Part shown: in pieces, positions 45,633-54,730 of the stretch | Layout of the letters: each line of letters starts with the position of its first letter | How positions within the stretch are numbered: position 1 is the stretch's first letter | Assembly: GCA_965249895.1 (NCBI GenBank) | Contig: CBDFNC010000002.1 | Span: 248,001-312,000, forward strand | Source: CBDFNC01 sp965249895 | GTDB taxonomy: Bacteria > Pseudomonadota > Gammaproteobacteria > Enterobacterales > CBDFNC01 | Length of the DNA stretch: 64,000 bases | Direction of reading: 5' to 3' | Program-made: the position numbers and the translations under genes | Notes under the pieces: generated by a model | What the model was told of the DNA's origin: nothing | The model's input: the letters and a program-made list of their open reading frames with translations, nothing else | The model's database searches: none

Positions 45633-46427
45633 TTACTCGTTAACGTCGGCGTATTTAAACTTCCCTTTGTTAATTTTTGACAGCAGTTCATCTGCCTTGT
45701 CATTCAGCTCAGAAATTTCCTCTTTGGTAAACCTATGATATCGCTCAATCATACTGTCATCTATGGATTTGCTGCCCAGCTCCTTAGATATCATGGCCCA
45801 TACATGCGCCTGATTGTAATGCTTTAATTTGAGGTGAAGGGTTGTTAGTGACTCAAATACTTTTGCTGGTATGGGGTTATCGTCATAGGCAATAATTGCC
45901 TTATAGAGTAACTGAATAGTTTTTTCTGGCTCATCTTCAAAATAATAAGTAGCCAGGGCAACAATGAGATCAGGCTGTTTGAGCTCGTCTGAATGCTCAA
46001 GGCTTAAGAAGTTTTGTTTTGCCTTTTCACTACCCATCACACGCCAGTGGTAATAAGCCAGGTGAGGTTGCTTGGAATCTTTAGTTTCTTCTATCAGTCG
46101 TTCGATTTCCCTGTCTGCTGTTAAATAACCCTGCACCCGTTGTGTTTTGCGGTCTTTGTTCTTTTTCGGCTCAATTTGTGCTGCCAGCTCGATACAAACT
46201 CTATATATCTGAAAACTCTCCAATAAATTGTACTTGTTTAAATCGGTCAAGGATTCCTGAAGAAAAAACCGGTTGCGGATTACATCGGTGCGTTCAAAGC
46301 GACACCAGCCATCAGAGTTTAAATCGTTACATAATTGGGGAGCATTTTTACAAATGTTGCGGACTCGATCTTCATTTTCGCAACCCAGTAAAAAAATGGG
46401 CAGGAGGAGTAACAGCAGTTTTTTCAT
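45633..46427 (-). CDS. predicted lipoprotein, DUF2989-like
   Basis: 264-residue secreted lipoprotein: the lipobox LLGC puts the modified Cys at residue 16. The next stretch (VRNICKNAPQLCNDLN) with paired Cys and the WCRFERTDVI segment fit my memory of DUF2989 proteins of Vibrio and Shewanella. The remainder is alpha-helical and TPR-like (for example LYKAIIAYDDNPIPAKVFES). Function unknown. Confidence 0.82.
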   Translation of the reverse strand: MKKLLLLLLPIFLLGCENEDRVRNICKNAPQLCNDLNSDGWCRFERTDVIRNRFFLQESLTDLNKYNLLESFQIYRVCIELAAQIEPKKNKDRKTQRVQGYLTADREIERLIEETKDSKQPHLAYYHWRVMGSEKAKQNFLSLEHSDELKQPDLIVALATYYFEDEPEKTIQLLYKAIIAYDDNPIPAKVFESLTTLHLKLKHYNQAHVWAMISKELGSKSIDDSMIERYHRFTKEEISELNDKADELLSKINKGKFKYADVNE

Positions 46428-46606
46428 ATTCCATGTTCTCGTTGCAGATCCTTTGCAATGGATCTCTATCCAGTTTAGAGAAAAATGTTACTTATTGCCT
46501 TGTATGTAAGCGTTAAGCGCTACTTGAGTCGAGTTTATATAGTAAAAATGCCACCTCTTGTTTACAATGGCGCCGCACTCTTAACAGGCATTAAAACATT
46601 ATAACC

Positions 46607-46622
46607 AGATAGCTAACTATCT
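46607..46622. promoter_or_regulatory. palindrome upstream of the second GAPDH gene
   Basis: AGATAG-CTAA-CTATCT has perfect 6-bp arms and a 4-bp spacer, 50 bp before the start. Possible operator; no regulator is recognised. Confidence 0.4.
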
Positions 46623-46671
46623 AAATGCCGAGTGTTTCATTTTATTCAATACGTGAAATATAGGAATCGAA

Positions 46672-48105
46672 ATGACCCACCAAGAATATCTAGTCAACTG
46701 GCATGAATCACAGGACCTGGCTGAGCAAATGTTGCCTCTTCTGGGTAAGCTATATCGGAACCAGGGCATAGAGATCCAGTTCTATGGCCGCCCGATGATT
46801 AATGCAACTACCATAGATATCATCAAGGCTCACCGGGTGGTTCGCCGTTATGCAGGTCATGTATTACCTCTGAAACAGTCGTATCTGATATTGGAAGCTA
46901 TTGCGAAGATGGAGCTAAGCCCGGCTCATATCGATCTCGGTAAACTGGCGGTGGAGTATTGGGACCAGCATGAAGGTGCTGAGCAAATAGAAGAGTTCCT
47001 AGGGACTAAACTTGAGGCCATAAGCTCGGTTGAAAATATTGAACCTCAGGATGTGGTTCTTTATGGTTTTGGCCGTATCGGTCGTTTGTTGGCCCGGTTA
47101 ATGATTGACCAAAACAGTCAGGTCAGTCGTTTAAGGTTGCGTGCCATTGTGACTCGAAGCGGTGGTGCGGACGACCTGGAAAAACGCGCCAGCTTGCTGC
47201 GCCGTGATTCGGTGCACGGCCCTTTTAACGGCAGCATTTATGTTGACCAAGAAAAAAATGCCATTGTCGCCAACGGTAACTATATTCAGCTTATCCATGC
47301 GAACAGCCCACAAGACATAGACTACACCCAATATGGCATCAGCAATGCTTTAGTCGTGGATAACACGGGTAAGTGGCGTGACCGTGAAGGTCTGGGACTA
47401 CACTTGGAAAGCAAAGGTGTAAGCAAAGTATTGCTAACTGCACCGGGTAAAGGTGATATTAAGAATATCGTACACGGGGTTAACCATAGTGATGTGGCAA
47501 CCAGTGATCAGATCATCTCTGCGGCTAGCTGTACCACGAATGCCATAACACCTGTATTAAAAGCAATTAACGACAAGTACGGCATTCTCAATGGACATGT
47601 GGAAACCGTTCATTCCTATACCAATGACCAAAACCTGATTGATAACTATCACAAGGGTGATCGTCGTGGCCGTAGTGCAGCACTAAATATGGTACTTACC
47701 GAAACAGGGGCGGCGACAGCAGTAGCAAAAGCCTTGCCGGAATTAGAAGGTAAACTAACGGGTAATTCTATTCGTGTACCGACTCCGAATGTGTCCATGG
47801 CCATCATGAACCTGAACCTGAATGAAGCCACAGACAAGCAAAGCTTGAACGACTACTTAAAAGAGACGGCGCTGAATTCTGAGCTTCAGGATCAAATCGA
47901 TTATACTACTTCCACTGAACTGGTATCGTCCGATATGGTCGGTTCGCGTTTTGCAGGTATCGTTGATTCTCAGGCGACCATAGTGTCTGATAATCGCGCC
48001 GTTCTTTATGTTTGGTACGATAACGAGTTCGGTTACAGCAACCAGGTTGTTCGAGTAATGCAGGAAATGTGCGGTTTGCATATTCCTCATTTACCTCTGC
48101 GATAA
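46672..48105 (+). CDS. glyceraldehyde-3-phosphate dehydrogenase homologue, long form
   Basis: 477-residue protein. An N-terminal extension of about 125 residues, absent from classical GAPDH, precedes the NAD-binding start (VVLYGFGRIGRLLARLM). The catalytic Cys (SAASCTTNAITP) and the C-terminal VWYDNEFGYSNQVVRVMQ are kept. Shewanella and Vibrio carry similar second GAPDHs; a gluconeogenic or special role is inferred, not shown. It lies about 2.7 kb from gapA in the opposite direction. Confidence 0.93.
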   Translation: MTHQEYLVNWHESQDLAEQMLPLLGKLYRNQGIEIQFYGRPMINATTIDIIKAHRVVRRYAGHVLPLKQSYLILEAIAKMELSPAHIDLGKLAVEYWDQHEGAEQIEEFLGTKLEAISSVENIEPQDVVLYGFGRIGRLLARLMIDQNSQVSRLRLRAIVTRSGGADDLEKRASLLRRDSVHGPFNGSIYVDQEKNAIVANGNYIQLIHANSPQDIDYTQYGISNALVVDNTGKWRDREGLGLHLESKGVSKVLLTAPGKGDIKNIVHGVNHSDVATSDQIISAASCTTNAITPVLKAINDKYGILNGHVETVHSYTNDQNLIDNYHKGDRRGRSAALNMVLTETGAATAVAKALPELEGKLTGNSIRVPTPNVSMAIMNLNLNEATDKQSLNDYLKETALNSELQDQIDYTTSTELVSSDMVGSRFAGIVDSQATIVSDNRAVLYVWYDNEFGYSNQVVRVMQEMCGLHIPHLPLR

Positions 48106-48198
48106 TCTCTTGTCCTTGAGATAGTCAAGCTGACATGTTATCAACAGCCGGCGGCATTCGCCGACTGAATTTATTTGAGTTGTTAACTAGGAAAAAAT

Positions 48199-48474
48199 AT
48201 GTCATTGCAAGGGTTGATAGAGTCTATGACTCCCGAAGTCTACGAACGGTTAAAGACAGCGGTAGAGTTAGGTAAATGGCCTGACGGTACGGTTCTAAGC
48301 GATGAACAAAAGGAAACCTCTTTCCAGGCTGTAATGGCATACCAGGCTAAATTCAACACAGATCCCCAGCACTTCACCATAGGCCAGGGCGGCGAGTTGG
48401 TGATGAAAAGCAAAACTGAATTAAAAAATCAGTATAAAGAAACAGCCAGCATAGAGATGAAAACCCTCGATTAG
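48199..48474 (+). CDS. yeaC: YeaC family protein (DUF1315)
   Basis: 91-residue cytoplasmic protein of unknown function. The segments MTPEVYERLKTAVELGKWPDG and a late MKSKTEL follow the E. coli YeaC sequence closely. An AGGAAAA site precedes the ATG. Its place beside msrB and ansA matches the E. coli neighbourhood. Confidence 0.93.
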   Translation: MSLQGLIESMTPEVYERLKTAVELGKWPDGTVLSDEQKETSFQAVMAYQAKFNTDPQHFTIGQGGELVMKSKTELKNQYKETASIEMKTLD

Positions 48475-48568
48475 GTTTTCAGCCTGAGTAATTCCCTTTG
48501 ATGAGCCATACAGAGAAGCCGTTAGCTTTGTACTCTATATGGCCACATTTAGTCACGGGTAATTCGTC

Positions 48569-48600
48569 AACTGGTTTACTAAGTTGTCAGTAAACCAGTT
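48569..48600. repeat. strong inverted repeat downstream of yeaC
   Basis: Perfect 12-bp arms (aactggtttact/agtaaaccagtt) with an 8-nt loop. There is no long T run, so it may be a processing hairpin or weak terminator between convergent yeaC and ansA. Confidence 0.7.
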
Positions 48601-48640
48601 TTGGGGATAACCAGCGCCATATTTCCGCTATCATTCGTCA

Positions 48641-48669
48641 CTAAGCACCGAACGAATTCTGGTGCTTAG
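48641..48669. repeat. second inverted repeat near the ansA end
   Basis: Perfect 9-bp arms (ctaagcacc/ggtgcttag) around an 11-nt loop, 19 bp beyond the ansA stop. Likely 3'-end structure of one of the convergent transcripts. Confidence 0.6.
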
Positions 48670-48687
48670 CACGGCTCATATTTGCCG

Positions 48688-49704
48688 TTACTGGCTCAAA
48701 GATACTTCACCCTTTAAGTCTGCTTGCATCAGTGTACAAATTTTTTCATAGCTTAATGACTGGCTTAGCAAATAATGTAGCTTGGTCAGTGCAGCTTCCG
48801 TGGTCATATCGAAACCACTGATCACACCCGCTCTGGCAAGGGCATTACCCGTGGCATAACCTTCCATATTGACCTTACCTTTTAAGCACTGGCTGAGGTT
48901 AAGGACAATAATGCCTTTCTTGGTGGCGTCGGAAAGTAAGGATAACAGGGCCGGACTTTGTGGCGCATTGCCGACACCAAAACTTAACAGGATCAGGGCC
49001 TTAACCGGTTGTTGCAAAATGTTTGCGATGACTTCAGGGGTTATTCCCGGGTATAGGGTGACCACGCCTATGGGCTGCGGGGTGATTTTTTGAATGCGCA
49101 GGGGTGTATTGGTGGTCTCTTTGATATCGGCGCTGACCACTCGAATATTGATCCCCACATCCAAAAGCGGCGGGTGGTTTGGCGAGCCAAAGGCATCGAA
49201 ACCGTCCGCGTGCACCTTGGTGCTTCTGTTTCCGCGAAACAATTTGTTATTAAAAAATAAGCTGACTTCCGGGATGGGATAGTTCGCCGCCAGGTAAAGG
49301 GCGTTTAGTAGGTTGGCCTGACCATCTGATCTCAGCTCGGCTAAGGGGATCTGTGAGCCGGTCACTATTACGGGTTTGCTCAGGTCTTCCAACATAAACG
49401 ACAGGGCTGACGAGGTGAATGCCATGGTATCGGTGCCATGCAGGATCACAAAACCATCATATTTGTCGTAATTTTCGTTAATGTCGTCGGCAATACGTTG
49501 CCAGTCCTCCGGCGTCATATCCGAGGAGTCTATCAAGGGTGCGTATTCGTGGACAGTGAACTTGGGCATCTCTTCGCGATGGAACTCCGGCATGGCTCGC
49601 AGAGTGTTTTCCATATAACCGGCCACTGGAATATAACCTTGCTCCGACTTCTGCATCCCTATGGTGCCGCCTGTATAGGCGATATAGATAGACTTTTTAT
49701 TCAC
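48688..49704 (-). CDS. ansA: type I (cytoplasmic) L-asparaginase
   Basis: 338-residue enzyme that hydrolyses asparagine. The two Thr-bearing active-site motifs are intact: YTGGTIGMQ near residue 10 and ILHGTDTMAFTSSAL near residue 88. There is no signal peptide, in line with the cytoplasmic type. It follows sppA on the same strand, as in E. coli, but a terminator lies between them. Confidence 0.96.
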   Translation of the reverse strand: MNKKSIYIAYTGGTIGMQKSEQGYIPVAGYMENTLRAMPEFHREEMPKFTVHEYAPLIDSSDMTPEDWQRIADDINENYDKYDGFVILHGTDTMAFTSSALSFMLEDLSKPVIVTGSQIPLAELRSDGQANLLNALYLAANYPIPEVSLFFNNKLFRGNRSTKVHADGFDAFGSPNHPPLLDVGINIRVVSADIKETTNTPLRIQKITPQPIGVVTLYPGITPEVIANILQQPVKALILLSFGVGNAPQSPALLSLLSDATKKGIIVLNLSQCLKGKVNMEGYATGNALARAGVISGFDMTTEAALTKLHYLLSQSLSYEKICTLMQADLKGEVSLSQ

Positions 49705-49762
49705 GGGCGTTTGCTCTGTATAAGAGGTGGTATTAAAAACTGGATTATAAGGGGTAAACAGG

Positions 49763-49790
49763 AAAAAAAAAGCCCGGGAGATCCCGGGCT
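49763..49790 (-). terminator. rho-independent terminator of sppA
   Basis: On the minus strand the stem agcccggg/cccgggct, with a 4-nt loop, is followed by nine T. It separates sppA from ansA, so ansA may have its own promoter or depend on read-through. Confidence 0.9.
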
Positions 49791-49841
49791 GGTGATTATC
49801 GCTTTATTGCGAGGACAGAGCAGAAGTTGTGTAAGTTTCTA

Positions 49842-51692
49842 TTACTCTATCAGGCAGGCAGGACAATAAGCATACATGCCCTTGGGGTCGTTAAACCTGG
49901 TAAGCACATCCACCTCATGCTGCAGGCTGCGGACCAGTTTTTGCAGGCTGGGTGAGCTGGCCAGGGGACTTTGTCCCAATACCTTGGCACCGCTACCTAA
50001 TATTTGTGCCAGTAGCTGTTCTTGAGTGGAAAGTAGCGGTCGGAACACCTTAACACCATAACTGTCCAGGCCGGCTAAACTTGCCGCTCGGCCCAAAGCG
50101 CTGTCAAAGTAGCCGATTTCATCAACCAGACCAAGACGTTTAGCATCGCGACCTGTCCATACCCGGCCCTGCGCGACTTTTTCCACCTCTTCTATGCTCA
50201 TACCACGTCCTTCGGCGACCACCTTAATAAACTGGTTATAACCGTGTTCAATGCTGAGCTGGATAATATCCGACATATAGTCGGGGAGGGGACGGGTGAC
50301 GTTAATGCCGGTTAACGCTGTGGTACCCACACCATCGCTGCGAATACCCAGCTTACTCAGGGCGTTCTCGAAAGTGGCGAACATACCAAAGATACCGATT
50401 GAACCGGTTAATGTGCTGGGGGCCGCGATGATTTGGTCTGCGGCAGCAGCTATCCAATACCCCCCCGATGCGGTGGTAGAGCTCATTGAAACTACCACTG
50501 TCTTGCCCGCCTCTTTTAATGCCAGTACTTGCTGGCGTATTTGCTCTGAGGCAAAGGCGCTGCCACCGGGCGTATCCAGGCGTAGTACAACGGAGCGCAC
50601 TGAATTGTCCAATCTGGCCCGCTCTAACAGCTGAGACAGAGTATCACCGCCAATAGCCCCGGCTGGCTGACGGCCATCGAGGATTTGGCCGCTGGCAAAG
50701 ATCACCGCAACGTTAGCGCCGCCGTTCTGTTGTTCGCTAAATACCTGTGGGATAGCGTGAATATAGGCATCGAAGCTAATATTGCGGTAATCTGTGTGCC
50801 TGGCATTGGCGCCTAATTCGTCCATTAAGGTGCTGCGAATAGCCAGATCCGGTTTTAATTCATCCACTAATCCGTTGTTAAGAGCATAAGCCGCCTGATC
50901 ACCTTGTACAGCTTCCAGTCGTTGCTTAAAAACCGCCAGGGAAGGAAATACATCATTTGCTGAAATACCCCTTTGCAGAGCCACTTGCTCTTTATAACCA
51001 TCCCAAAGCTGATTTAACCAGTTAAGGTTGGCCGCTTTAGTGGTGTCGGACATATCGTTACGGGTATAAGGCTCTACAAATGACTTATAGGTGCCCACTT
51101 TAAATATGTGCGGTGTAACGGCGAGTTTATCTAACGCGTCTTTAAAATAAAGCCGGTAAACCCCCAGGCCCTGAAGTAAAACGGCGCCTTCCGGGTTCAT
51201 CATGATTTTGTCGGCGTGGCTGGCCAGGAAATACTGCCCCTGGGAATAAAAACGTCCATAGGCGTAAACCGGCTTACCGCTTTGTTTAAACGTCTCGATA
51301 GCCTGGGCAATTTCTTCCAGCTTATTCATGCCACCCCCTAGTAAGCCTTCCAGCTCGAGAACCAGGGCGGTGATCCGTTTATCTTCCTTGGCAAAGCGGA
51401 TGGCGTGGACCACATCGGTAAGGGGAATTTCTCGGAATTTTTCGTCGTCCTGGCCGAGCAGTTTGTTGCTCACCTCGGCGAAAGGATCTGTGGCTTTTCG
51501 TTCTTCCACCAATACGCCGGTTAAGTTGAGTTTCAGCGCCACCCCATCTGGTACATCAGGAGTGTTATCTGAGGTCAGGGCCACCAGTAAAATGGCGATC
51601 AGACCAAAGAAAATCAGATTGAGTATGAGTAAGCGGGAAAAGTTAATAACTTTCCCGATAGATACGAATATCCATTTAAAAAAAGACAGCAT
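49842..51692 (-). CDS. sppA: signal peptide peptidase SppA, 67K type (protease IV)
   Basis: Inner-membrane serine protease of 616 residues with an N-terminal anchor (about 15-40) and two tandem ClpP-like domains. The Lys general base lies in FKVGTYKSFVEP and the Ser nucleophile in STTASGGYW, the same split arrangement as in E. coli SppA (618 residues). The open frame reaches a GTG at 51734, but the ATG at 51692 gives the usual length and start (MLSFFKWIF), so I choose it; neither has an ideal ribosome-binding site. Confidence 0.95.
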   Translation of the reverse strand: MLSFFKWIFVSIGKVINFSRLLILNLIFFGLIAILLVALTSDNTPDVPDGVALKLNLTGVLVEERKATDPFAEVSNKLLGQDDEKFREIPLTDVVHAIRFAKEDKRITALVLELEGLLGGGMNKLEEIAQAIETFKQSGKPVYAYGRFYSQGQYFLASHADKIMMNPEGAVLLQGLGVYRLYFKDALDKLAVTPHIFKVGTYKSFVEPYTRNDMSDTTKAANLNWLNQLWDGYKEQVALQRGISANDVFPSLAVFKQRLEAVQGDQAAYALNNGLVDELKPDLAIRSTLMDELGANARHTDYRNISFDAYIHAIPQVFSEQQNGGANVAVIFASGQILDGRQPAGAIGGDTLSQLLERARLDNSVRSVVLRLDTPGGSAFASEQIRQQVLALKEAGKTVVVSMSSTTASGGYWIAAAADQIIAAPSTLTGSIGIFGMFATFENALSKLGIRSDGVGTTALTGINVTRPLPDYMSDIIQLSIEHGYNQFIKVVAEGRGMSIEEVEKVAQGRVWTGRDAKRLGLVDEIGYFDSALGRAASLAGLDSYGVKVFRPLLSTQEQLLAQILGSGAKVLGQSPLASSPSLQKLVRSLQHEVDVLTRFNDPKGMYAYCPACLIE

Positions 51693-51800
51693 AAAGTCCG
51701 GTAACCTAAAGTTGGGTCCAAGTATCACCTCCACTTTAATTTAGCCGCCACAAAATAGAAACCGGCATCAAGCTATCTTTCCTTATTTCAATGAAAATAT

Positions 51801-51820
51801 ATTCAAACAACCGTTTGAAT
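51801..51820. promoter_or_regulatory. PsrA-like operator upstream of fadH
   Basis: The perfect palindrome ATTCAAAC-AACC-GTTTGAAT contains CAAAC-N4-GTTTG, which fits the motif of the TetR-type fatty-acid regulator PsrA. It lies 60 bp before fadH, a known type of PsrA target in Shewanella-like bacteria, and overlaps a TTGAAT that could serve as the -35. Confidence 0.75.
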
Positions 51821-51880
51821 AATCTTGTGAGATTGATTACTCTGCTTAACAGCTTGTTAACATTTTTGGTTGGATGACCC

Positions 51881-53881
51881 ATGTATTCGCATTTGTTGAA
51901 ACCGTTGGATTTAGGCTATACCCAGTTAAAAAATCGAGCCATTATGGGGTCGATGCATACCGGGCTGGAAGAGAAGTGTGATGGATATAAAAAGTTAGGT
52001 GCTTTCTATAAAGAGCGGGCGAAAGGGGGCATTGGCCTGATCGTCACGGGTGGATTCTCTCCCAACTTTAAAGGTCGTCTTGCTCCTTTCTCCAGTCAGT
52101 TAAGCTCTCGTTTTCAACTTAAAAAACACAGATATCTGGTCAGTCAGGTGGAGCCATATGGCTGTAAGCTGGTGCTGCAAATCCTGCATGCGGGTCGCTA
52201 TGCACACCATCCTTTCTCCGTGGCGCCAAGCGGCGTGAAGGCGCCTATTTCCAAATTTAAACCCAAACAAATGTCTGAGCGTCAGATTAAATCTACAATC
52301 TCCGACTTTGCTAACACGGCGGCTTTGGCTAAAAAAGCGGGTTACCACGGGGTTGAGGTGATGGGATCGGAAGGTTACTTGATCAACCAGTTTCTCAGCC
52401 GAAAAACCAACCGACGTACGGATAAATGGGGCGGTGATCTGGCGGGGCGCAGTACATTTCCTCTGGCAGTGATCAAGGCGATCAGGGAAAAAGTGGGCAA
52501 GGAATTTATCCTGATTTATCGTCTGTCCATTCTTGAGCTGGTGGACCAGGGGGCGAACCTGGAAGAGGTGATCTATCAGGCCAAGGCATTAGAGCAGGCA
52601 GGCGTGACACTACTTAATACGGGGATAGGCTGGCATGAAGCCAGGATCCCCACCATAGCGAATGTGGTGCCTGAAGGTGGGTTTGCCTGGGCGACGGCTT
52701 TGGTTAAACCCCATATTTCCATTCCTATAATCGCCTGTAACCGGATCAACCGGCCTCAGGTAGCGGAAGCCATACTCGAGAGCGGTCAGGCTGATATGGT
52801 GTCAATGGCACGTCCTTTGTTGGCAGATCCTGATTTCGTTAACAAGGCGGCGGAGAATAAGGCCGACACCATTAATGTATGTATCGCCTGTAATCAGGCG
52901 TGTCTGGATCATGTGTTTGTGGGTAAACGTTCAAGCTGCCTGGTGAACCCGAGAGCTTGTTTTGAGACTGAACTCGAATTCCCCCCAGCCAGGGAAATAA
53001 AGAACCTGGCTGTGGTTGGCGGGGGGGCTGCTGGTTTATCTGCGGCAACCTATGCGGCGCAAAGGGGGCATAAAGTCACTCTGTTTGAAAAAAGTGGTCA
53101 GCTAGGTGGCCAGCTTAACCTTGCCAAACAAGTGCCGGGTAAAAGTGAATTTAACGATACCCTTATCTATTTCTCTCATCGGGTTAAAGAGTTGGGCGTC
53201 AAGTTAGTATTAAATTCTGAAGCGAGAGCATCTGAGTTGGTCGATTTTGACGAAGTTATTATTGCCGCGGGAGTAAAACCGCGAACACCAAAGATAGAAG
53301 GTATCGAACATCCTAAAGTGATCAGTTATCCGGATCTGTTATCGGGCAGGCGCAAGGCTGGGGAAAAGGTTGCCATCATAGGCGCGGGGGGGATCGGGTT
53401 TGATGTCGCCGCCTATTTGCTGGAGCACCATAAAGAAGATACTCAAACCTGGCTAGAGAGCTGGGGAATTGACAACACCATTATTACTCCAGGAGGACTG
53501 ACTAAGGCTAAACCCGATTTCAAACCACGTACCGTTCATTTAATTCAACGTAAAGAAGGTAAACTGGGTAAAGGCTTAGGGAAAACGACGGGCTGGATCC
53601 ACAGGGCCAATATTAAGCGCTATGGCGTCGATACTATCAGTGGCGCCAGCTATGAGAAAATTGATGATGCCGGCTTACATATTCGTCAGGGAGATGAAAG
53701 TAGGGTGTTAGATGTGGACTCTATTATCTTGTGCGCCGGCCAAACCAGTGTGGATAGCTTGTACCAAGAACTGCAAGGTCTTGGTGTTAAGGCACATATC
53801 ATTGGCGGCGCGAAACTGGCGTCGGAATTAGATGCAAAACGTGCTATTCGTGAAGGAGCGGAATTGGCCAGCCAGTTGTAA
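51881..53881 (+). CDS. fadH: NADPH-dependent 2,4-dienoyl-CoA reductase
   Basis: 666-residue iron-sulfur flavoprotein needed to degrade unsaturated fatty acids. The N-terminal old-yellow-enzyme barrel (about 1-330) has the FMN region and the HAGRYAHHP segment. The [4Fe-4S] motif (CIACNQACLDHVF, then CLVNPRAC) follows, then the FAD/NADPH domains (VVGGGAAGLSAATYAAQRG and VAIIGAGGIGFDVA). A monocistronic fadH behind a PsrA-like site fits control by fatty acids. Confidence 0.96.
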   Translation: MYSHLLKPLDLGYTQLKNRAIMGSMHTGLEEKCDGYKKLGAFYKERAKGGIGLIVTGGFSPNFKGRLAPFSSQLSSRFQLKKHRYLVSQVEPYGCKLVLQILHAGRYAHHPFSVAPSGVKAPISKFKPKQMSERQIKSTISDFANTAALAKKAGYHGVEVMGSEGYLINQFLSRKTNRRTDKWGGDLAGRSTFPLAVIKAIREKVGKEFILIYRLSILELVDQGANLEEVIYQAKALEQAGVTLLNTGIGWHEARIPTIANVVPEGGFAWATALVKPHISIPIIACNRINRPQVAEAILESGQADMVSMARPLLADPDFVNKAAENKADTINVCIACNQACLDHVFVGKRSSCLVNPRACFETELEFPPAREIKNLAVVGGGAAGLSAATYAAQRGHKVTLFEKSGQLGGQLNLAKQVPGKSEFNDTLIYFSHRVKELGVKLVLNSEARASELVDFDEVIIAAGVKPRTPKIEGIEHPKVISYPDLLSGRRKAGEKVAIIGAGGIGFDVAAYLLEHHKEDTQTWLESWGIDNTIITPGGLTKAKPDFKPRTVHLIQRKEGKLGKGLGKTTGWIHRANIKRYGVDTISGASYEKIDDAGLHIRQGDESRVLDVDSIILCAGQTSVDSLYQELQGLGVKAHIIGGAKLASELDAKRAIREGAELASQL

Positions 53882-53883
53882 GG

Positions 53884-54021
53884 TTAGCTTTTACCCGGAG
53901 CGAGCCAGCTTTTAACAACTTTTAGGGCTCGCTCCGGATTATCCTGGATCATCAGGTGAAGTTTTTTCAGTTGTTGCGCTCTTAAGCGCTGTACTCTTTC
54001 CCAATCTTGTCGTTTTTTCAT
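53884..54021 (-). CDS. small basic protein, unknown function
   Basis: 45-residue frame, MKKRQDWERVQRL to LAPGKS. It is charged, helical and regular (DNPERALKVVKSWL), which looks like a real small protein rather than chance. It is convergent with fadH, with 2 bp between the stops. The ribosome-binding site is poor. A 12-bp inverted repeat (53895-53906/53926-53937) lies inside its end and may serve fadH as a 3' hairpin, so the coding call is uncertain. Confidence 0.5.
   Translation of the reverse strand: MKKRQDWERVQRLRAQQLKKLHLMIQDNPERALKVVKSWLAPGKS
53895..53937. repeat. inverted repeat at the end of fadH
   Basis: Perfect 12-bp GC-rich arms (ccggagcgagcc/ggctcgctccgg) with a 19-nt loop directly after the fadH stop. 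It lacks a T run on the plus side. Confidence 0.75.
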
Positions 54022-54139
54022 CTTTTTTACTCTGTGGGCTCTTTATGGTTAGACAGCCAGATAAAGGTTGTGTTTGACAGACCAGATATTTCTGGGATAT
54101 TTAGCATATATGAACCTTGCAAATTAAGGTGGAAAATTA

Positions 54140-54688
54140 ATGCAAGCGATTGATTTATTGTTAAACAGGCGCTCTTCAGGCCGTTTGGACGCACCCGCTC
54201 CTCAAGGGGAAGAGCTGGAAACCATAATTAGAGCCGGGTTAAGGGCGCCTGATCATGGGGGCCTGACCCCCTGGCGTATGCTGGTTGCCCAGGGTGAAGG
54301 ATTAGACCGCCTGGGTCATGTGTATTTTGAAGCCGCCAAGGCCGCAGATGCGGATGATGCTGGTTTATTAAAAGCACAAAATATGACGAAACGAGCGCCT
54401 ATGATCATTACCGTAGTGGCTAAGTGTCAGGAGCATATCAAGGTGCCGGAAGTGGAGCAGGTGATCTCGGCTGGCTGTGCGGTGCATGCGATGCAAATGG
54501 CGGCGGTGGCTTTGGGTTACGGTGGTATGTGGCGAACCGGTGGCATGGCTTATGATGATCGGGTGAAGTCGGGTCTGGGATTAACCAATGGTGAGCAAAT
54601 TGTGGGTTTTCTATATTTAGGTACGGCTAAATTTACCCCGCCAAAACCCCGGCAGCATGACTTGTCAGAGTTTGTTAAACACATATAA
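54140..54688 (+). CDS. ydjA: nitroreductase family protein YdjA
   Basis: 182-residue FMN-dependent oxidoreductase. The segments LLNRRSSGRLDAPAP, RAPDHGGLTPWR and SAGCAVHAMQMAAVALGYGG follow E. coli YdjA, one of the smallest nitroreductases. The physiological substrate is unknown. It has a good AAGGTGGA site. The position near sppA matches E. coli. Confidence 0.94.
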   Translation: MQAIDLLLNRRSSGRLDAPAPQGEELETIIRAGLRAPDHGGLTPWRMLVAQGEGLDRLGHVYFEAAKAADADDAGLLKAQNMTKRAPMIITVVAKCQEHIKVPEVEQVISAGCAVHAMQMAAVALGYGGMWRTGGMAYDDRVKSGLGLTNGEQIVGFLYLGTAKFTPPKPRQHDLSEFVKHI

Positions 54689-54713
54689 AAAAGGCGCCGT
54701 CGGCGCCTTTTTT
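54687..54713. terminator. bidirectional terminator between ydjA and asnS
   Basis: A GC stem, ggcgccg/cggcgcc, with flanking A6 and T6 runs. It serves both convergent genes. Confidence 0.92.
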
Positions 54714-54730
54714 CTTAGCCAGCGAAAAGA

